A DNA stretch of 64,000 nt from Kutzneria chonburiensis. GTDB taxonomy: Bacteria > Actinomycetota > Actinomycetes > Mycobacteriales > Pseudonocardiaceae. Where the stretch lies: positions 5,332,001 through 5,396,000 of the forward strand of contig NZ_CP097263.1 in NCBI RefSeq assembly GCF_028622115.1, read 5' to 3'. Under the pieces are notes generated by a model. That model saw only the letters and a list, made by a program, of their open reading frames with translations. It was not told the DNA's origin and made no database searches. This document shows positions 17,183 through 26,029 of the stretch, one piece after another. The translations under genes and the position numbers were made by a program. Every line of letters starts with the position of its first letter. The stretch's first letter is position 1.

Positions 17183-18657
17183 CCGCTGTGCAAGGGTACA
17201 ACCCTCGCACCGGGGAGGCTTTCGGTTCACCGGTCCCGTCCACTTCGGACGCAGAACTGGATCTTATCGTCGCCAAGGCTGTCGCTTCTGGTTGGTCGGC
17301 AACGACTTCGGCCGACCGGGCCGAGGCGCTGGAGCGGGTGGCCGACGCGCTGGACGCGGAGTCCGAGCTGCTGGTGTCCACTGCGGACAGTGAGACCGCG
17401 CTGGGCCTGCCCCGGCTGACCGGCGAGCTCAAGCGGACCACGAACCAGTTGCGGCTGTTCGCTTCCGTGCTCCGTGAGGGCAGCTACCTCGAGGCCACCC
17501 TCGACACCGCGGACGCCAACACCGTGCCGCCGCGGCCCGAGCTGCGCCGCATCCTGCGGCCGATCGGCGTAGTCGGCGTGTTCGCGGCCAGCAACTTCCC
17601 GTTCGCCTTCTCCGTGGCCGGCGGCGACACCGCGTCGGCGCTGGCCGCCGGCTCGCCGGTGATCGTGAAGTCGCACCCGTCGCACCCGACGACGTCGGTG
17701 GAGACCGCGCGGATCGTGGCTTCGGCGTTGCCGGAGGGCGTTTTCGGCATCGTGCACGGGTTGGAGGCCGGTCCTGCACTGGTCAAGCACCCGTCGGTCA
17801 AGGCGGTCGGCTTCACCGGGTCCACCGGCGGCGGGCGGGCCCTGTTCGACCTGGCCAGCGGCCGGCCCGACCCGATCCCGTTCTACGGCGAGCTGGGCAG
17901 CGTCAACCCGACCGTGATCCTGCCGGGCGCGGCCACCGCGGAGACAGCGGCCGGCTTCGCCGGGTCTTTGACCCTTGGCGTCGGCCAGTTCTGCACCAAC
18001 CCCGGGCTGACCTTCGCGCCGGCGTCGATGGTGGAGGCGCTGACCGCTGCCGTTGGCGCTTCTTCCGGCGGGCCGATGCTCAACGAGCGTATGCAGCAGG
18101 GCTATCAGTCCGGTGTGGACTCGTTGGCCGCCAGCGATCTCGTCGAGCTGGCCGCTACGGGGTCCGACCCGGCGCAGGGCTACAGCGTGGCGCCGAAGCT
18201 GTTCACCACCGAGCTGAAGACGTTCGCCGCCAACCTCGGCACACTGACCGAGGAGCACTTCGGGCCGGCGGGCGTGGTCGTCACGTACACCGATCCCGAG
18301 GAGCTGCTGGAGGTTCTCCCGCAGCTGCCGGGTTCGCTGACCGCGACCGTGCACGCTTCCTCGTCCGAGCACGCGCTGGCCGGGCGCATCGGTTCCGCTT
18401 TGCAGGCCGTCGCCGGGCGGCTGATCTTCAACGCGTGGCCGACCGGCGTGGCCGTGGCGTGGGGCATGCAGCACGGCGGCCCGTGGCCGGCCACCACCAA
18501 CGCCCTGTTCACCTCCGTCGGCTCCACGGCCATCCGGCGCTGGCTGGTGCCGGTGTCGTACCAGAGCTGGCCCGAGGACCTGTTGCCGCCGGAGCTCCAG
18601 GCCGGCAACCCCCTCGGCATCCCCCGCCGCTTCGACGGCGTGCTAGGCACCAAGTAG
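17179..18657 (+). CDS. 2-ketoglutarate semialdehyde dehydrogenase
   Basis: A 492-residue aldehyde dehydrogenase whose catalytic Cys is in GVGQFCTNPG and general-base Glu in FYGELGSVNP. These variants (QFCTNPG, ELGSVNP) are typical of ketoglutarate semialdehyde dehydrogenases. It would complete the pathway by making 2-ketoglutarate for the TCA cycle. The ATG overlaps the udh stop. The C-terminal block FNAWPTGVAVAWGMQHGGPW is also typical of this group. Confidence 0.9.
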   Translation: MTAVQGYNPRTGEAFGSPVPSTSDAELDLIVAKAVASGWSATTSADRAEALERVADALDAESELLVSTADSETALGLPRLTGELKRTTNQLRLFASVLREGSYLEATLDTADANTVPPRPELRRILRPIGVVGVFAASNFPFAFSVAGGDTASALAAGSPVIVKSHPSHPTTSVETARIVASALPEGVFGIVHGLEAGPALVKHPSVKAVGFTGSTGGGRALFDLASGRPDPIPFYGELGSVNPTVILPGAATAETAAGFAGSLTLGVGQFCTNPGLTFAPASMVEALTAAVGASSGGPMLNERMQQGYQSGVDSLAASDLVELAATGSDPAQGYSVAPKLFTTELKTFAANLGTLTEEHFGPAGVVVTYTDPEELLEVLPQLPGSLTATVHASSSEHALAGRIGSALQAVAGRLIFNAWPTGVAVAWGMQHGGPWPATTNALFTSVGSTAIRRWLVPVSYQSWPEDLLPPELQAGNPLGIPRRFDGVLGTK

Positions 18658-18662
18658 TTGAT

Positions 18663-18714
18663 GCTTGGAAGGGGGCCTTCCAACACTCGGAGTGGAGGAA
18701 GGCCCCTTCCAAGC
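18663..18714. terminator. Bidirectional terminator
   Basis: GCTTGGAAGGGGGCCTTCC and GGAAGGCCCCTTCCAAGC form an 18-bp stem with one bulged G. It lies between the convergent aldehyde dehydrogenase and transporter genes. Confidence 0.85.
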
Positions 18715-18716
18715 GT

Positions 18717-20000
18717 TCAGGCTTGCGCGGCGGGGGTGCGCTGGGGTAGGGCGAGGAGGCCGAGGAAGGCTACGACGGCGCAGCCGACGATGTACCAGCT
18801 GATCCACGTGCTGGAGGCGGTGCCGGCGAGGATGGCGGTGGCGATCAGGGGCGCGGGGCCGCCGGCGATCACCGAGGCCAGCTGATAGCCGAGGCCGGCG
18901 CCGGAGTAGCGGACGTTGGTGCCGAAGGACTCCGCGATCAGCGCCGCCTGCGGGCCGTACTGCATGGCGTGGAACACCAGGGAAGCGATGATGGCCAGCA
19001 GCACGAGGCCGGTGACTTTGGTGTCCAGCAAACCGAAGTACGGGAACGCGAACAAGCCGACGCAGCCGATTCCGATGCCGTACATGAGCTTGCGGCCGAT
19101 GCGGTCGGACAGCCAGCCGAACAGCGGCACGCACACGACGCCGAACGCGGCGGCGATCAGGGTGTAGCCAAGCAGGTCGTCCTGGTTCAGCTTGAGCTGC
19201 TTGGTGCCGTAGGTCAGCACGAAGTTCGTGAACAGATAGAACGGCGCCTGCTCGGCCATCCGCAGGAACGCGGAGCTGAGCACCTCGCGCGGGTGGTCCA
19301 CGATGGCCCGCCAGACCGGTTGGCGCACAACGGCCGCCTTGGCCACCACGCTCTCGAACTGCGGCGATTCCAGCACACGCAACCGGACGTACAGGCCGAT
19401 CCCGATCAGCACCACGCTGAGCAGGAACGGGATCCGCCAGGCCCAGGCCAGGAAGCCGTCGCCGGCCCAGGTGGAGATCAGGCGCACCACACCCGTGGAC
19501 AGCAGCAGCCCGATCGGCACACCCAACTGCGGCAGGCTGGCCATGAACCCGCGTTTGTTCTGGTCACCCCACTCCATGGCCAGCAGCACCGAGCCGCCCC
19601 ACTCGCCGCCGACTCCGATGCCCTGCACGATGCGCAGGATCGTCAGCAGCACCGGTGCGGCGAGGCCGATCGACGCCGCCGTGGGCAGGCAGCCGATCAG
19701 CAGGGTGCCGATGCCCATCGTCAGCAGCGTGCCGATCAGCGTGCCGCGGCGGCCGATCCGGTCGCCGAAGTGGCCGAACAGCGCTGCGCCGATCGGCCGG
19801 GCGGCGAAGCCGACGAACTGCGTGCCGAACGCGGCCAGGGTCCCCGCGTACGGCGTGCCACCGGGAAAGAACAGGTGCGGAAAGATCAACGCCGCAGCCG
19901 TGTTGTAGAGGAAGAAGTCGTACCACTCGATCGAGGTGCCGATGGTGCTCGCGACCGCGGCGCGCCGCCGCTGGGTGCGGATGAGAGCCAGGTCACTCAT
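18717..20000 (-). CDS. MFS transporter, metabolite:H+ symporter (MHS) family, probable sugar-acid importer
   Basis: A 427-residue major facilitator with twelve predicted helices. TIGTSIEWYDFFLYNTAAAL is the MHS-family signature at helix 1, and the helix 2-3 loop reads GHFGDRIGRR. Relatives carry organic acids such as ketoglutarate, shikimate or proline betaine. Position next to the uronate pathway suggests uptake of uronates or aldarates. The ATG at 20000 has AAGGTG upstream. It is convergent with the pathway genes, so co-regulation is not proven. Confidence 0.85.
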   Translation of the reverse strand: MSDLALIRTQRRRAAVASTIGTSIEWYDFFLYNTAAALIFPHLFFPGGTPYAGTLAAFGTQFVGFAARPIGAALFGHFGDRIGRRGTLIGTLLTMGIGTLLIGCLPTAASIGLAAPVLLTILRIVQGIGVGGEWGGSVLLAMEWGDQNKRGFMASLPQLGVPIGLLLSTGVVRLISTWAGDGFLAWAWRIPFLLSVVLIGIGLYVRLRVLESPQFESVVAKAAVVRQPVWRAIVDHPREVLSSAFLRMAEQAPFYLFTNFVLTYGTKQLKLNQDDLLGYTLIAAAFGVVCVPLFGWLSDRIGRKLMYGIGIGCVGLFAFPYFGLLDTKVTGLVLLAIIASLVFHAMQYGPQAALIAESFGTNVRYSGAGLGYQLASVIAGGPAPLIATAILAGTASSTWISWYIVGCAVVAFLGLLALPQRTPAAQA

Positions 20001-20195
20001 GCGGACACCTTGATCGCACACCGTTGCCATGTCAAGAACGTGTGAGTTTCTGGCCCGCAAGGTTCGAGGCGGCCAACATATAAACCCCTTTCTGCATTAG
20101 TTAAAACAAGTCGTGGCTTTGCATCCGGACGGCGCTTGTGAAGCCCATGACCGGGCCATTACCTTCCGTCAAACCCTGCTCACCGGGAGGTACCA

Positions 20196-23100
20196 GTGCT
20201 CCGTCGGCGTGGTGGCATCTTGCTCGCCGTTTTCCTGGCCATGGCGGGCCTTCCGGCGGTCGCCGGGGCATCACCCGGACCCGCGCCGGCCGACGCCGTC
20301 ACGCTGCTCACCGGCGACAAGGTCATCCCGGCCACCAACGGCGGCCCCGGCCGGCTGCTGCCGGCCCCCGGCCGGGAGAACGTGCACTTCACCAGCTACC
20401 AGTCCCCGGGCCACAGCTACGTGATCCCCGAGGACGCGATGTCGTTGCTGGCGGCCAAGACCGTCGACCTGCGGCTGTTCGACGTCGACGCGCTGCGGGC
20501 CTACCACGGCACGCTGCCGTTGATCGTCCAGTACTCGGGGACGCGGCGGGCGCTGGCCCGGACGACCGGGGCGATGGACCTGCCGAGCATCAACGCGACG
20601 GCGGTGAAGGCCGACCCGGCCACGTTCTGGCGCGACCTCACCGGTTCCTCGCTGCGGGCCAACGCCTTGCAGAGCAACGGCATCGCCAAGATCTGGTTGG
20701 ACGGGCAGAAGCACGCCACGCTCGACCACAGCGTGCCGCAGATCGGCGCGCCGACCGCGTGGGCCGCCGGTTACACCGGTACCGGGGTGACCGTCGCCGT
20801 GCTCGACACCGGCGTCGACAACGCCCATCCCGACCTGGCCACGCAGGAGATCGGCGAGAAGAACTTCTCCGGCTCCGCCGATGACAAGGACCACTACGGC
20901 CACGGCACCCACGTGGCGTCGATCGTCGCCGGCACCGGCGCGAAGTCCGGCGGCAGGTATCGCGGTGTCGCGCCGGGCGCGCGCATCCTTGACGTGAAGG
21001 TGCTGGGGGACAACGGTTCCGGTGCCGACTCGGGCATCATCGAGGGCATGCAGTGGGCCGCCGAGAACGGCGCCAAGGTGATCAACATGAGTCTCGGCGG
21101 CGACAACGGCCCCGACATCGACCCGGTCGAAGAGGCCGTGAACACCTTGTCGGCCAAGTACGGCGTGCTGTTCGTGATCGCCGCCGGCAACTACGGCCCG
21201 GTCAAGGGCACCATCGACTCGCCCGGGAGCGCCGACGCGGCGCTCACCGTCGGCGCGGTCGACCGGGACAACCAGATCGCCGAGTTCTCCGGCCGCGGTC
21301 CCCGTGTCGAGGGCGGTTTGATCAAGCCGGACATCACCGCACCCGGCGTGGACATCACCGCCGCGCTGAGCACGACCGCCAAGATCGGCGACCCGGCCGC
21401 CGACGGCTACACCAAGCTGTCCGGCACGTCCATGGCCACCCCGCACGTTGCCGGCGCGGCCGCGCTGCTGGCCCAGCAGCACCCCGATCTCACTGGCGCA
21501 CAACTGAAGGCGCTGCTCGTCGGGGCCAGCACGCCGACGCCCGGCGCGACGCCGTTCGAGCAGGGCGCCGGCCGGGTCGACTCGGCCAAGGTGCTCACCC
21601 AGACCGTCACCGCCTCGCCGATCAGCCTCGGCTTCGATCCGCAGCAATGGCCGCATGTCGGAAAGCCCGCTGCCACCAAGGAAATCACGTACACCAACAC
21701 CGGCACCGCGCCACTGACGCTCTCGTTGAAGACCGACAGCAACGGCGTTTTCGGTGTGTCACCGGCCCAGCTGACCGTGCCGGCCGGCGGCACCGCGGCG
21801 GCCACCGTCAGCGCCGAGGTGAGCAAAGCCCCCAACGGCGGCAAGTTCGGCGGTGCTGTCGTGGCCACCAGCGGCACCATGAGCGTCCGCACGGCCATCG
21901 AGATCGATCTTGAGGTCGAGAGCTACGACGTCACCTTCACCGCGCACGACCGCACCGGTGCCGCACCCGACTACGCGCACTTCTTCGTGACCAATGTGGA
22001 CACCGGCGAGCTCTTCTCCCCCGCGGACTTCGTTGCCGGCAAGGTGGTTCAGCGCCTGCCGGCCGGGCGATACCTTCTGTCCGGCTCCGTCTCGACTTCG
22101 TCATCCAACGGCTACGACGTGATCAGCGCACCCAACCTTCGCGTCAGCAAGGCCACCACCATCGACCTCGACGCCCGTACGGCCAGGCCTCTGGACGTCA
22201 AGCTGCCCGATGCCAAGGCCCAGCTGGCGCAGTTGAAGGTCGGGTTCCAGCGGATCGCCGGGGCCAACCGTTGGACCATCACCAACTTCGAGCGCAGCGG
22301 TTACGTCGGCGACGTCGGCTTCGCCCAGCTCGGACCGGATGCTCCCGCCGGCGAGGCCACCGGCGAGGTCGCCACCACCTGGAGCAGTGACGCCGGCGTG
22401 TACGGTCTTTCCTGGTACCGCAAGGGCGGCGCGCAAACCGGTCTGTCCACTGTGGTCAAAGCCAAGGACCTCGCCACTGTCAACGTCCAGGTCGGCAATG
22501 TCGGCGAGGCCTACCTGTGGTTGACCTCCATGCCGCACAACGCCCGTAACGACTGGGGTTACGACCAGCCTTTCCCGGTCAAACCCGGTCTGCACAAGGA
22601 GTTCTTCGGCGGCGACAATGTCGATTGGGCCCGGCGGGTCAGCCTTCCCGGCGACAACTACGAGGACTTCGAGGGTCCGGTCAGGTACTACGCTCCCGGC
22701 TACACCTACTCCGAGTCCGTCCACCGCGGCGTTTTCGGCCCCGCTTTCCCTGACACCCGCGACGATTTGTGGGTGCAGCAACGCGGTGACCTCATGGTCG
22801 TCGCCACTCCCCTTTTCGGCGACGGTTCCGGCAATGCCGGCTTCTCCGCCACCACCTCCGCGTCGACCAAGCTCTACCGTGACGGCGTTCTGTTCGGGCA
22901 GACCAACCAGGCCGGCTCCGGCCGCTTCACCCTGCCTGCCGGGAAGGCCTCCTACCGCGTGACCACCGAGGCCACTCGGACCGGCCATGCCCAGGCGACG
23001 AAGGTCAGCGCCACTTGGACTTTCTCCGGCGCACCCAAGGCCGGCGTCTCCCAGTACCCCGTCTCCGCCGTCCGCTTCACCCCCGCTCTGGACGACAACG

Positions 23101-23357
23101 GCACCGCTCCCCGGGGCACCTTCTGCCTTCCCGTTTCCGTCCAGGACCAGCCCGGCACCACGTCCCGGCAGCACTTGCGTTCTTTGCAGGTCTCCTACGA
23201 CTCCGGCTTGACTTGGCAGACCGTTCCCGTCGTCGGCGGTTACGCCACTTTGCACCACCCCGCCGACGCCAAGACGGTCTCTTTGCACGCCACCGCCGCC
23301 GACAACGCTGGCAACTCCGTGGACCAGACCATCATTGACGCGTACCTGCTGCGCTGA
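20196..23357 (+). CDS. Secreted S8 subtilisin-like serine protease with long C-terminal region
   Basis: A 1053-residue exported protease with a signal peptide ending near VAGASPGPA and a propeptide to about residue 180. The catalytic Asp is in VAVLDTGVD (about 207), His in HYGHGTHVAS (about 236) and Ser in SGTSMATPHVAGAAAL (about 412). VIAAGN holds the oxyanion Asn. The last 600 residues are beta-rich, immunoglobulin-like modules with no catalytic motif. Size and order resemble the large Streptomyces subtilases of the SAM-P45 type. GTG 20196 has GGGAGG six bases upstream. Confidence 0.9.
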   Translation: MLRRRGGILLAVFLAMAGLPAVAGASPGPAPADAVTLLTGDKVIPATNGGPGRLLPAPGRENVHFTSYQSPGHSYVIPEDAMSLLAAKTVDLRLFDVDALRAYHGTLPLIVQYSGTRRALARTTGAMDLPSINATAVKADPATFWRDLTGSSLRANALQSNGIAKIWLDGQKHATLDHSVPQIGAPTAWAAGYTGTGVTVAVLDTGVDNAHPDLATQEIGEKNFSGSADDKDHYGHGTHVASIVAGTGAKSGGRYRGVAPGARILDVKVLGDNGSGADSGIIEGMQWAAENGAKVINMSLGGDNGPDIDPVEEAVNTLSAKYGVLFVIAAGNYGPVKGTIDSPGSADAALTVGAVDRDNQIAEFSGRGPRVEGGLIKPDITAPGVDITAALSTTAKIGDPAADGYTKLSGTSMATPHVAGAAALLAQQHPDLTGAQLKALLVGASTPTPGATPFEQGAGRVDSAKVLTQTVTASPISLGFDPQQWPHVGKPAATKEITYTNTGTAPLTLSLKTDSNGVFGVSPAQLTVPAGGTAAATVSAEVSKAPNGGKFGGAVVATSGTMSVRTAIEIDLEVESYDVTFTAHDRTGAAPDYAHFFVTNVDTGELFSPADFVAGKVVQRLPAGRYLLSGSVSTSSSNGYDVISAPNLRVSKATTIDLDARTARPLDVKLPDAKAQLAQLKVGFQRIAGANRWTITNFERSGYVGDVGFAQLGPDAPAGEATGEVATTWSSDAGVYGLSWYRKGGAQTGLSTVVKAKDLATVNVQVGNVGEAYLWLTSMPHNARNDWGYDQPFPVKPGLHKEFFGGDNVDWARRVSLPGDNYEDFEGPVRYYAPGYTYSESVHRGVFGPAFPDTRDDLWVQQRGDLMVVATPLFGDGSGNAGFSATTSASTKLYRDGVLFGQTNQAGSGRFTLPAGKASYRVTTEATRTGHAQATKVSATWTFSGAPKAGVSQYPVSAVRFTPALDDNGTAPRGTFCLPVSVQDQPGTTSRQHLRSLQVSYDSGLTWQTVPVVGGYATLHHPADAKTVSLHATAADNAGNSVDQTIIDAYLLR

Positions 23358-23367
23358 GCCGTCCCAC

Positions 23368-23410
23368 CGAATGGCCGATCCCTTACCGGGGCCGGCCATT
23401 CGGCCGTTTT
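23368..23410 (+). terminator. Terminator of the subtilase gene
   Basis: CGAATGGCCG (23368-23377) and CGGCCATTCG (23393-23402) form a perfect 10-bp stem, followed by GCCGTTTT, eleven bases after the stop codon. Confidence 0.8.
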
Positions 23411-23497
23411 CGGGCAGCGCGATCCCCGCCCACCTAAACTCCAGGCGACATCCGTCCGCCAGGTTCCAAGCTCGACAGTCGGCCGCAAGGGGTGAAG

Positions 23498-24118
23498 ATG
23501 TACCGCGAGTTCGTTTCACACTATCCACCCGACTCGACCGGAATGACGGTCTCCAGCAGCGATCCACGACTGGCAGCCCTCGAAGGGTTCGCGGAGCTGG
23601 CGGCAATCGGGGCCGGAGCTTCCTTCGGAAACGGCATTGTCCGAGTGCACTCGGAAGGCGAGATGCGCCGCGCGCAGTCCCTCATCAAGGAGGCGTTTCC
23701 CGAGTACACCAACCGAATCCTCCCGGTCGCGAAGGATTGGCTCGGGCGACAGTACGCCGGACTTCTCGACGAAGAGGCCGGCATGGTCAGCCAACTACTG
23801 CTGATCGAACCCGGATCGGGCGACGCGTTCGAGATCGACTGCGGGATTGCCACCCTCTTCGACGTCGAGTTCGTCGCCGACCCGGTCACCTACCTGGCGA
23901 CGGACCTCTTCGCGGAGTGGACGATCGATCACCCGGAGACTCCCAAGAGCGGGGACTGTGTCGGATTCAAGGTTCCGCTCTTCCTCGGCGGAGCTGGTGC
24001 CGTCGACAATCTCGAAGTGACGGACGAGGAGGTGTACTGGTCGATTTTCGGCCAGCTCAAGGCCAAGACCAGGGATCTCCCGCCCGGCACAGGCATCGGT
24101 GGAGTCCAGATCGACTGA
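23498..24118 (+). CDS. Tdi1/DUF1851-type immunity-like protein (solo)
   Basis: A 206-residue soluble protein resembling the family with GAD-like and T6SS Tdi1 (DUF1851) immunity domains. The N-terminal half carries SFGNGIVRVHS. The C-terminal half has KDWLGRQYA, LLIEPGSGDAFEID, CVGFKVPLFLGGAGAVDNLEV and the closing EVYWSIFGQLK typical of this family. Such proteins neutralise polymorphic toxins or stand alone in arrays. No toxin gene is adjacent. ATG 23498 is chosen over GTG 23492 because the AAGGGG site fits it. Confidence 0.6.
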   Translation: MYREFVSHYPPDSTGMTVSSSDPRLAALEGFAELAAIGAGASFGNGIVRVHSEGEMRRAQSLIKEAFPEYTNRILPVAKDWLGRQYAGLLDEEAGMVSQLLLIEPGSGDAFEIDCGIATLFDVEFVADPVTYLATDLFAEWTIDHPETPKSGDCVGFKVPLFLGGAGAVDNLEVTDEEVYWSIFGQLKAKTRDLPPGTGIGGVQID

Positions 24119-24323
24119 GCACAGGCCCTGCTGCGTCAAAATTGCCTCGACAGTAGTCGGCGAACCTGGCAGAGCTCGGACGGTGGGTCGACCGCCGATA
24201 GGCCTGATGGCACGGCTGCGAGACGATTCGGGCCAGGAAGCACGGCACTGGCGGCACCGTTCGGACACGGGTCGTCAATAAGTCGATCGTGCCGACGGCG
24301 GTTGTCGCTCTAGCCTTGCCGGC

Positions 24324-25502
24324 ATGGCGATGACGACCGTGCCCGGGAAGCACGTGGATATCAAGATGTGGACGCGGGTGGACGAGGTGGAGCCCGCGGC
24401 CATGGCGCAGCTGCGCAACATCTCGGCGCTACCGTGGGTGGTCAAGCACGTCGCCGTGATGCCGGACGTCCACCTGGGCAAGGGGGCGACGGTCGGCTCG
24501 GTGATCGCGATGAAGGACGCGGTCTCGCCGGCGGCGGTGGGGGTGGACATCGGCTGTGGCATGACGGCGGTGCGGACCTCGCTGACGGCGAACGACCTGC
24601 CGGGGGATCTGGCGGGCATCCGCTCGGAGATCGAGCAGGCGGTGCCGGTCGGCTTCAACGCGCACAAGGACGCGGCGTTCGGGGAGCGGGATGCGGGTGA
24701 CTGGAAGCAGTTCTGGGCCCGCTTCGACGACCTGACGCCGGCGGTGAAGGCGCGCGCGGACCGTGCGGTCAACCAGCTCGGCACGCTGGGCGGCGGGAAC
24801 CACTTCATCGAGGTCTGTCTGGACACGTCCAAGCAGGTCTGGGTGATGCTGCACTCCGGCTCCCGCAACATCGGTAACGAGCTGGCGCAGCACCACATCG
24901 GCGTGGCCCGCAAGCTGGCCCACAACGAGGCGCTGCCCGACCGCGAGCTGGCGGTGTTCCTGGCCGGCACGCCGGAGATGGAGTCCTACCGGCACGACCT
25001 GTACTGGGCGCAGGAGTACGCGCGGCGCAACCGCTCCGTGATGCTGCGCCTGATCAGTGACGTGCTGCGCAAGCGGTACAAGCACATCCGCTTCGACGAG
25101 GCGATCAGCTGCCACCACAACTACGTGGCGGAGGAGAAGCACTTCGGGGAGGACGTGCTCGTGACGCGCAAGGGCGCGATCCGGGCGGGCAACGGGGATC
25201 TGGGCATCATCCCGGGTTCCATGGGCACCGGCTCGTTCATCGTCCGCGGCCTCGGCAACCCGGACTCCTTCGAGTCCGCGTCCCACGGCGCGGGCCGCAA
25301 GATGTCGCGGACCAAGGCCCGCAAGATGTTCAAGCGCACCGACCTCATCGAGCAGACCAAGGGCGTCGAGTGCCGCAAGGACACCGGCGTGATCGACGAG
25401 ATTCCGGCGGCTTACAAGAACATCAACGAAGTGATCGCGAACCAGTCCGACCTCGTGGAGGTCGTGGCCAAGCTGAAGCAGGTCATCTGCGTGAAGGGCT
25501 GA
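24324..25502 (+). CDS. rtcB: RtcB family RNA-splicing ligase
   Basis: A 392-residue RtcB ligase, joining 2',3'-cyclic phosphate or 3'-phosphate ends to 5'-OH RNA with GTP and Mn2+. The metal cysteine is in VGVDIGCGM, metal-binding His in GGGNHFIEV and LHSGSRNIG, and the guanylylated histidine in SHGAGRKMSR. The length is that of the shorter RtcB group. TAGCCT ends about seven bases before the ATG, so the mRNA may be leaderless. No archease gene is adjacent. It overlaps the convergent phosphatase gene by 20 bases. Confidence 0.92.
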   Translation: MAMTTVPGKHVDIKMWTRVDEVEPAAMAQLRNISALPWVVKHVAVMPDVHLGKGATVGSVIAMKDAVSPAAVGVDIGCGMTAVRTSLTANDLPGDLAGIRSEIEQAVPVGFNAHKDAAFGERDAGDWKQFWARFDDLTPAVKARADRAVNQLGTLGGGNHFIEVCLDTSKQVWVMLHSGSRNIGNELAQHHIGVARKLAHNEALPDRELAVFLAGTPEMESYRHDLYWAQEYARRNRSVMLRLISDVLRKRYKHIRFDEAISCHHNYVAEEKHFGEDVLVTRKGAIRAGNGDLGIIPGSMGTGSFIVRGLGNPDSFESASHGAGRKMSRTKARKMFKRTDLIEQTKGVECRKDTGVIDEIPAAYKNINEVIANQSDLVEVVAKLKQVICVKG

Positions 25503-26028
25503 GCCCCGGCCCCGTGATGCCGGTGTCGGTGATCCGATAGATCGCCGGCATCGGCATCGCGTTGCTGAAGGGCCAATCGACCGGGATGCCGAAGCCGGCG
25601 AGGGCACGGGCGACGAAAGTGCCGTGGCTGCCGATGACGACGGTGCCGGCGAAGGTATGGAGAACGGACACGGCTCGCTCGGTGAGCTGGTGCAGGCTTT
25701 CGCCGCCGGGACGGGCGAAGGACGGGTCGGCCCAACTGGCGGCGTAGTGGCGGGCGTAGTCGGGGGTCGGTTCGAGGCCGGAGTCCCATTCGCGGAGCGA
25801 AGGGTCGGTGTCGACGGCGAGGCCTAGGCTGTGGGCCAACGGTTCGACGGTCTGGACGGCCCGGAGATAAGGGCTGGCAACGATACGGTCGGGTTCGAAG
25901 GCGGCCAACTCCGAGACGAGGTGGGCGGCCTGGGCATGGCCGATCGGGGTCAGCGGGCGGTGATACTCGTCCGGCCCGCCGGCAACGGGATACACGGACT
26001 CGGCATGGCGGACAAGGATGATCTCCAC
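25483..26028 (-). CDS. Histidine phosphatase superfamily protein
   Basis: A 181-residue phosphoglycerate-mutase-like phosphatase. The phospho-accepting histidine is in ILVRHAESV near the N-terminus, acid residues lie in REWDSGLEP, and the second histidine is in VVIGSHGTFV. The substrate is unknown. GTG 26028 is preferred because family members begin three or four residues before LVRH and it follows the stop of the upstream gene by one base. GTG 26046 is an alternative that would overlap that gene. Confidence 0.8.
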   Translation of the reverse strand: MEIILVRHAESVYPVAGGPDEYHRPLTPIGHAQAAHLVSELAAFEPDRIVASPYLRAVQTVEPLAHSLGLAVDTDPSLREWDSGLEPTPDYARHYAASWADPSFARPGGESLHQLTERAVSVLHTFAGTVVIGSHGTFVARALAGFGIPVDWPFSNAMPMPAIYRITDTGITGPGLSPSRR

Positions 26029-26029
26029 G

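Noticed and set aside
24119-24323. Possible transposase remnant between the Tdi1-like gene and rtcB
   Set aside because: Short frames are present but none shows a recognisable transposase motif or terminal inverted repeats.
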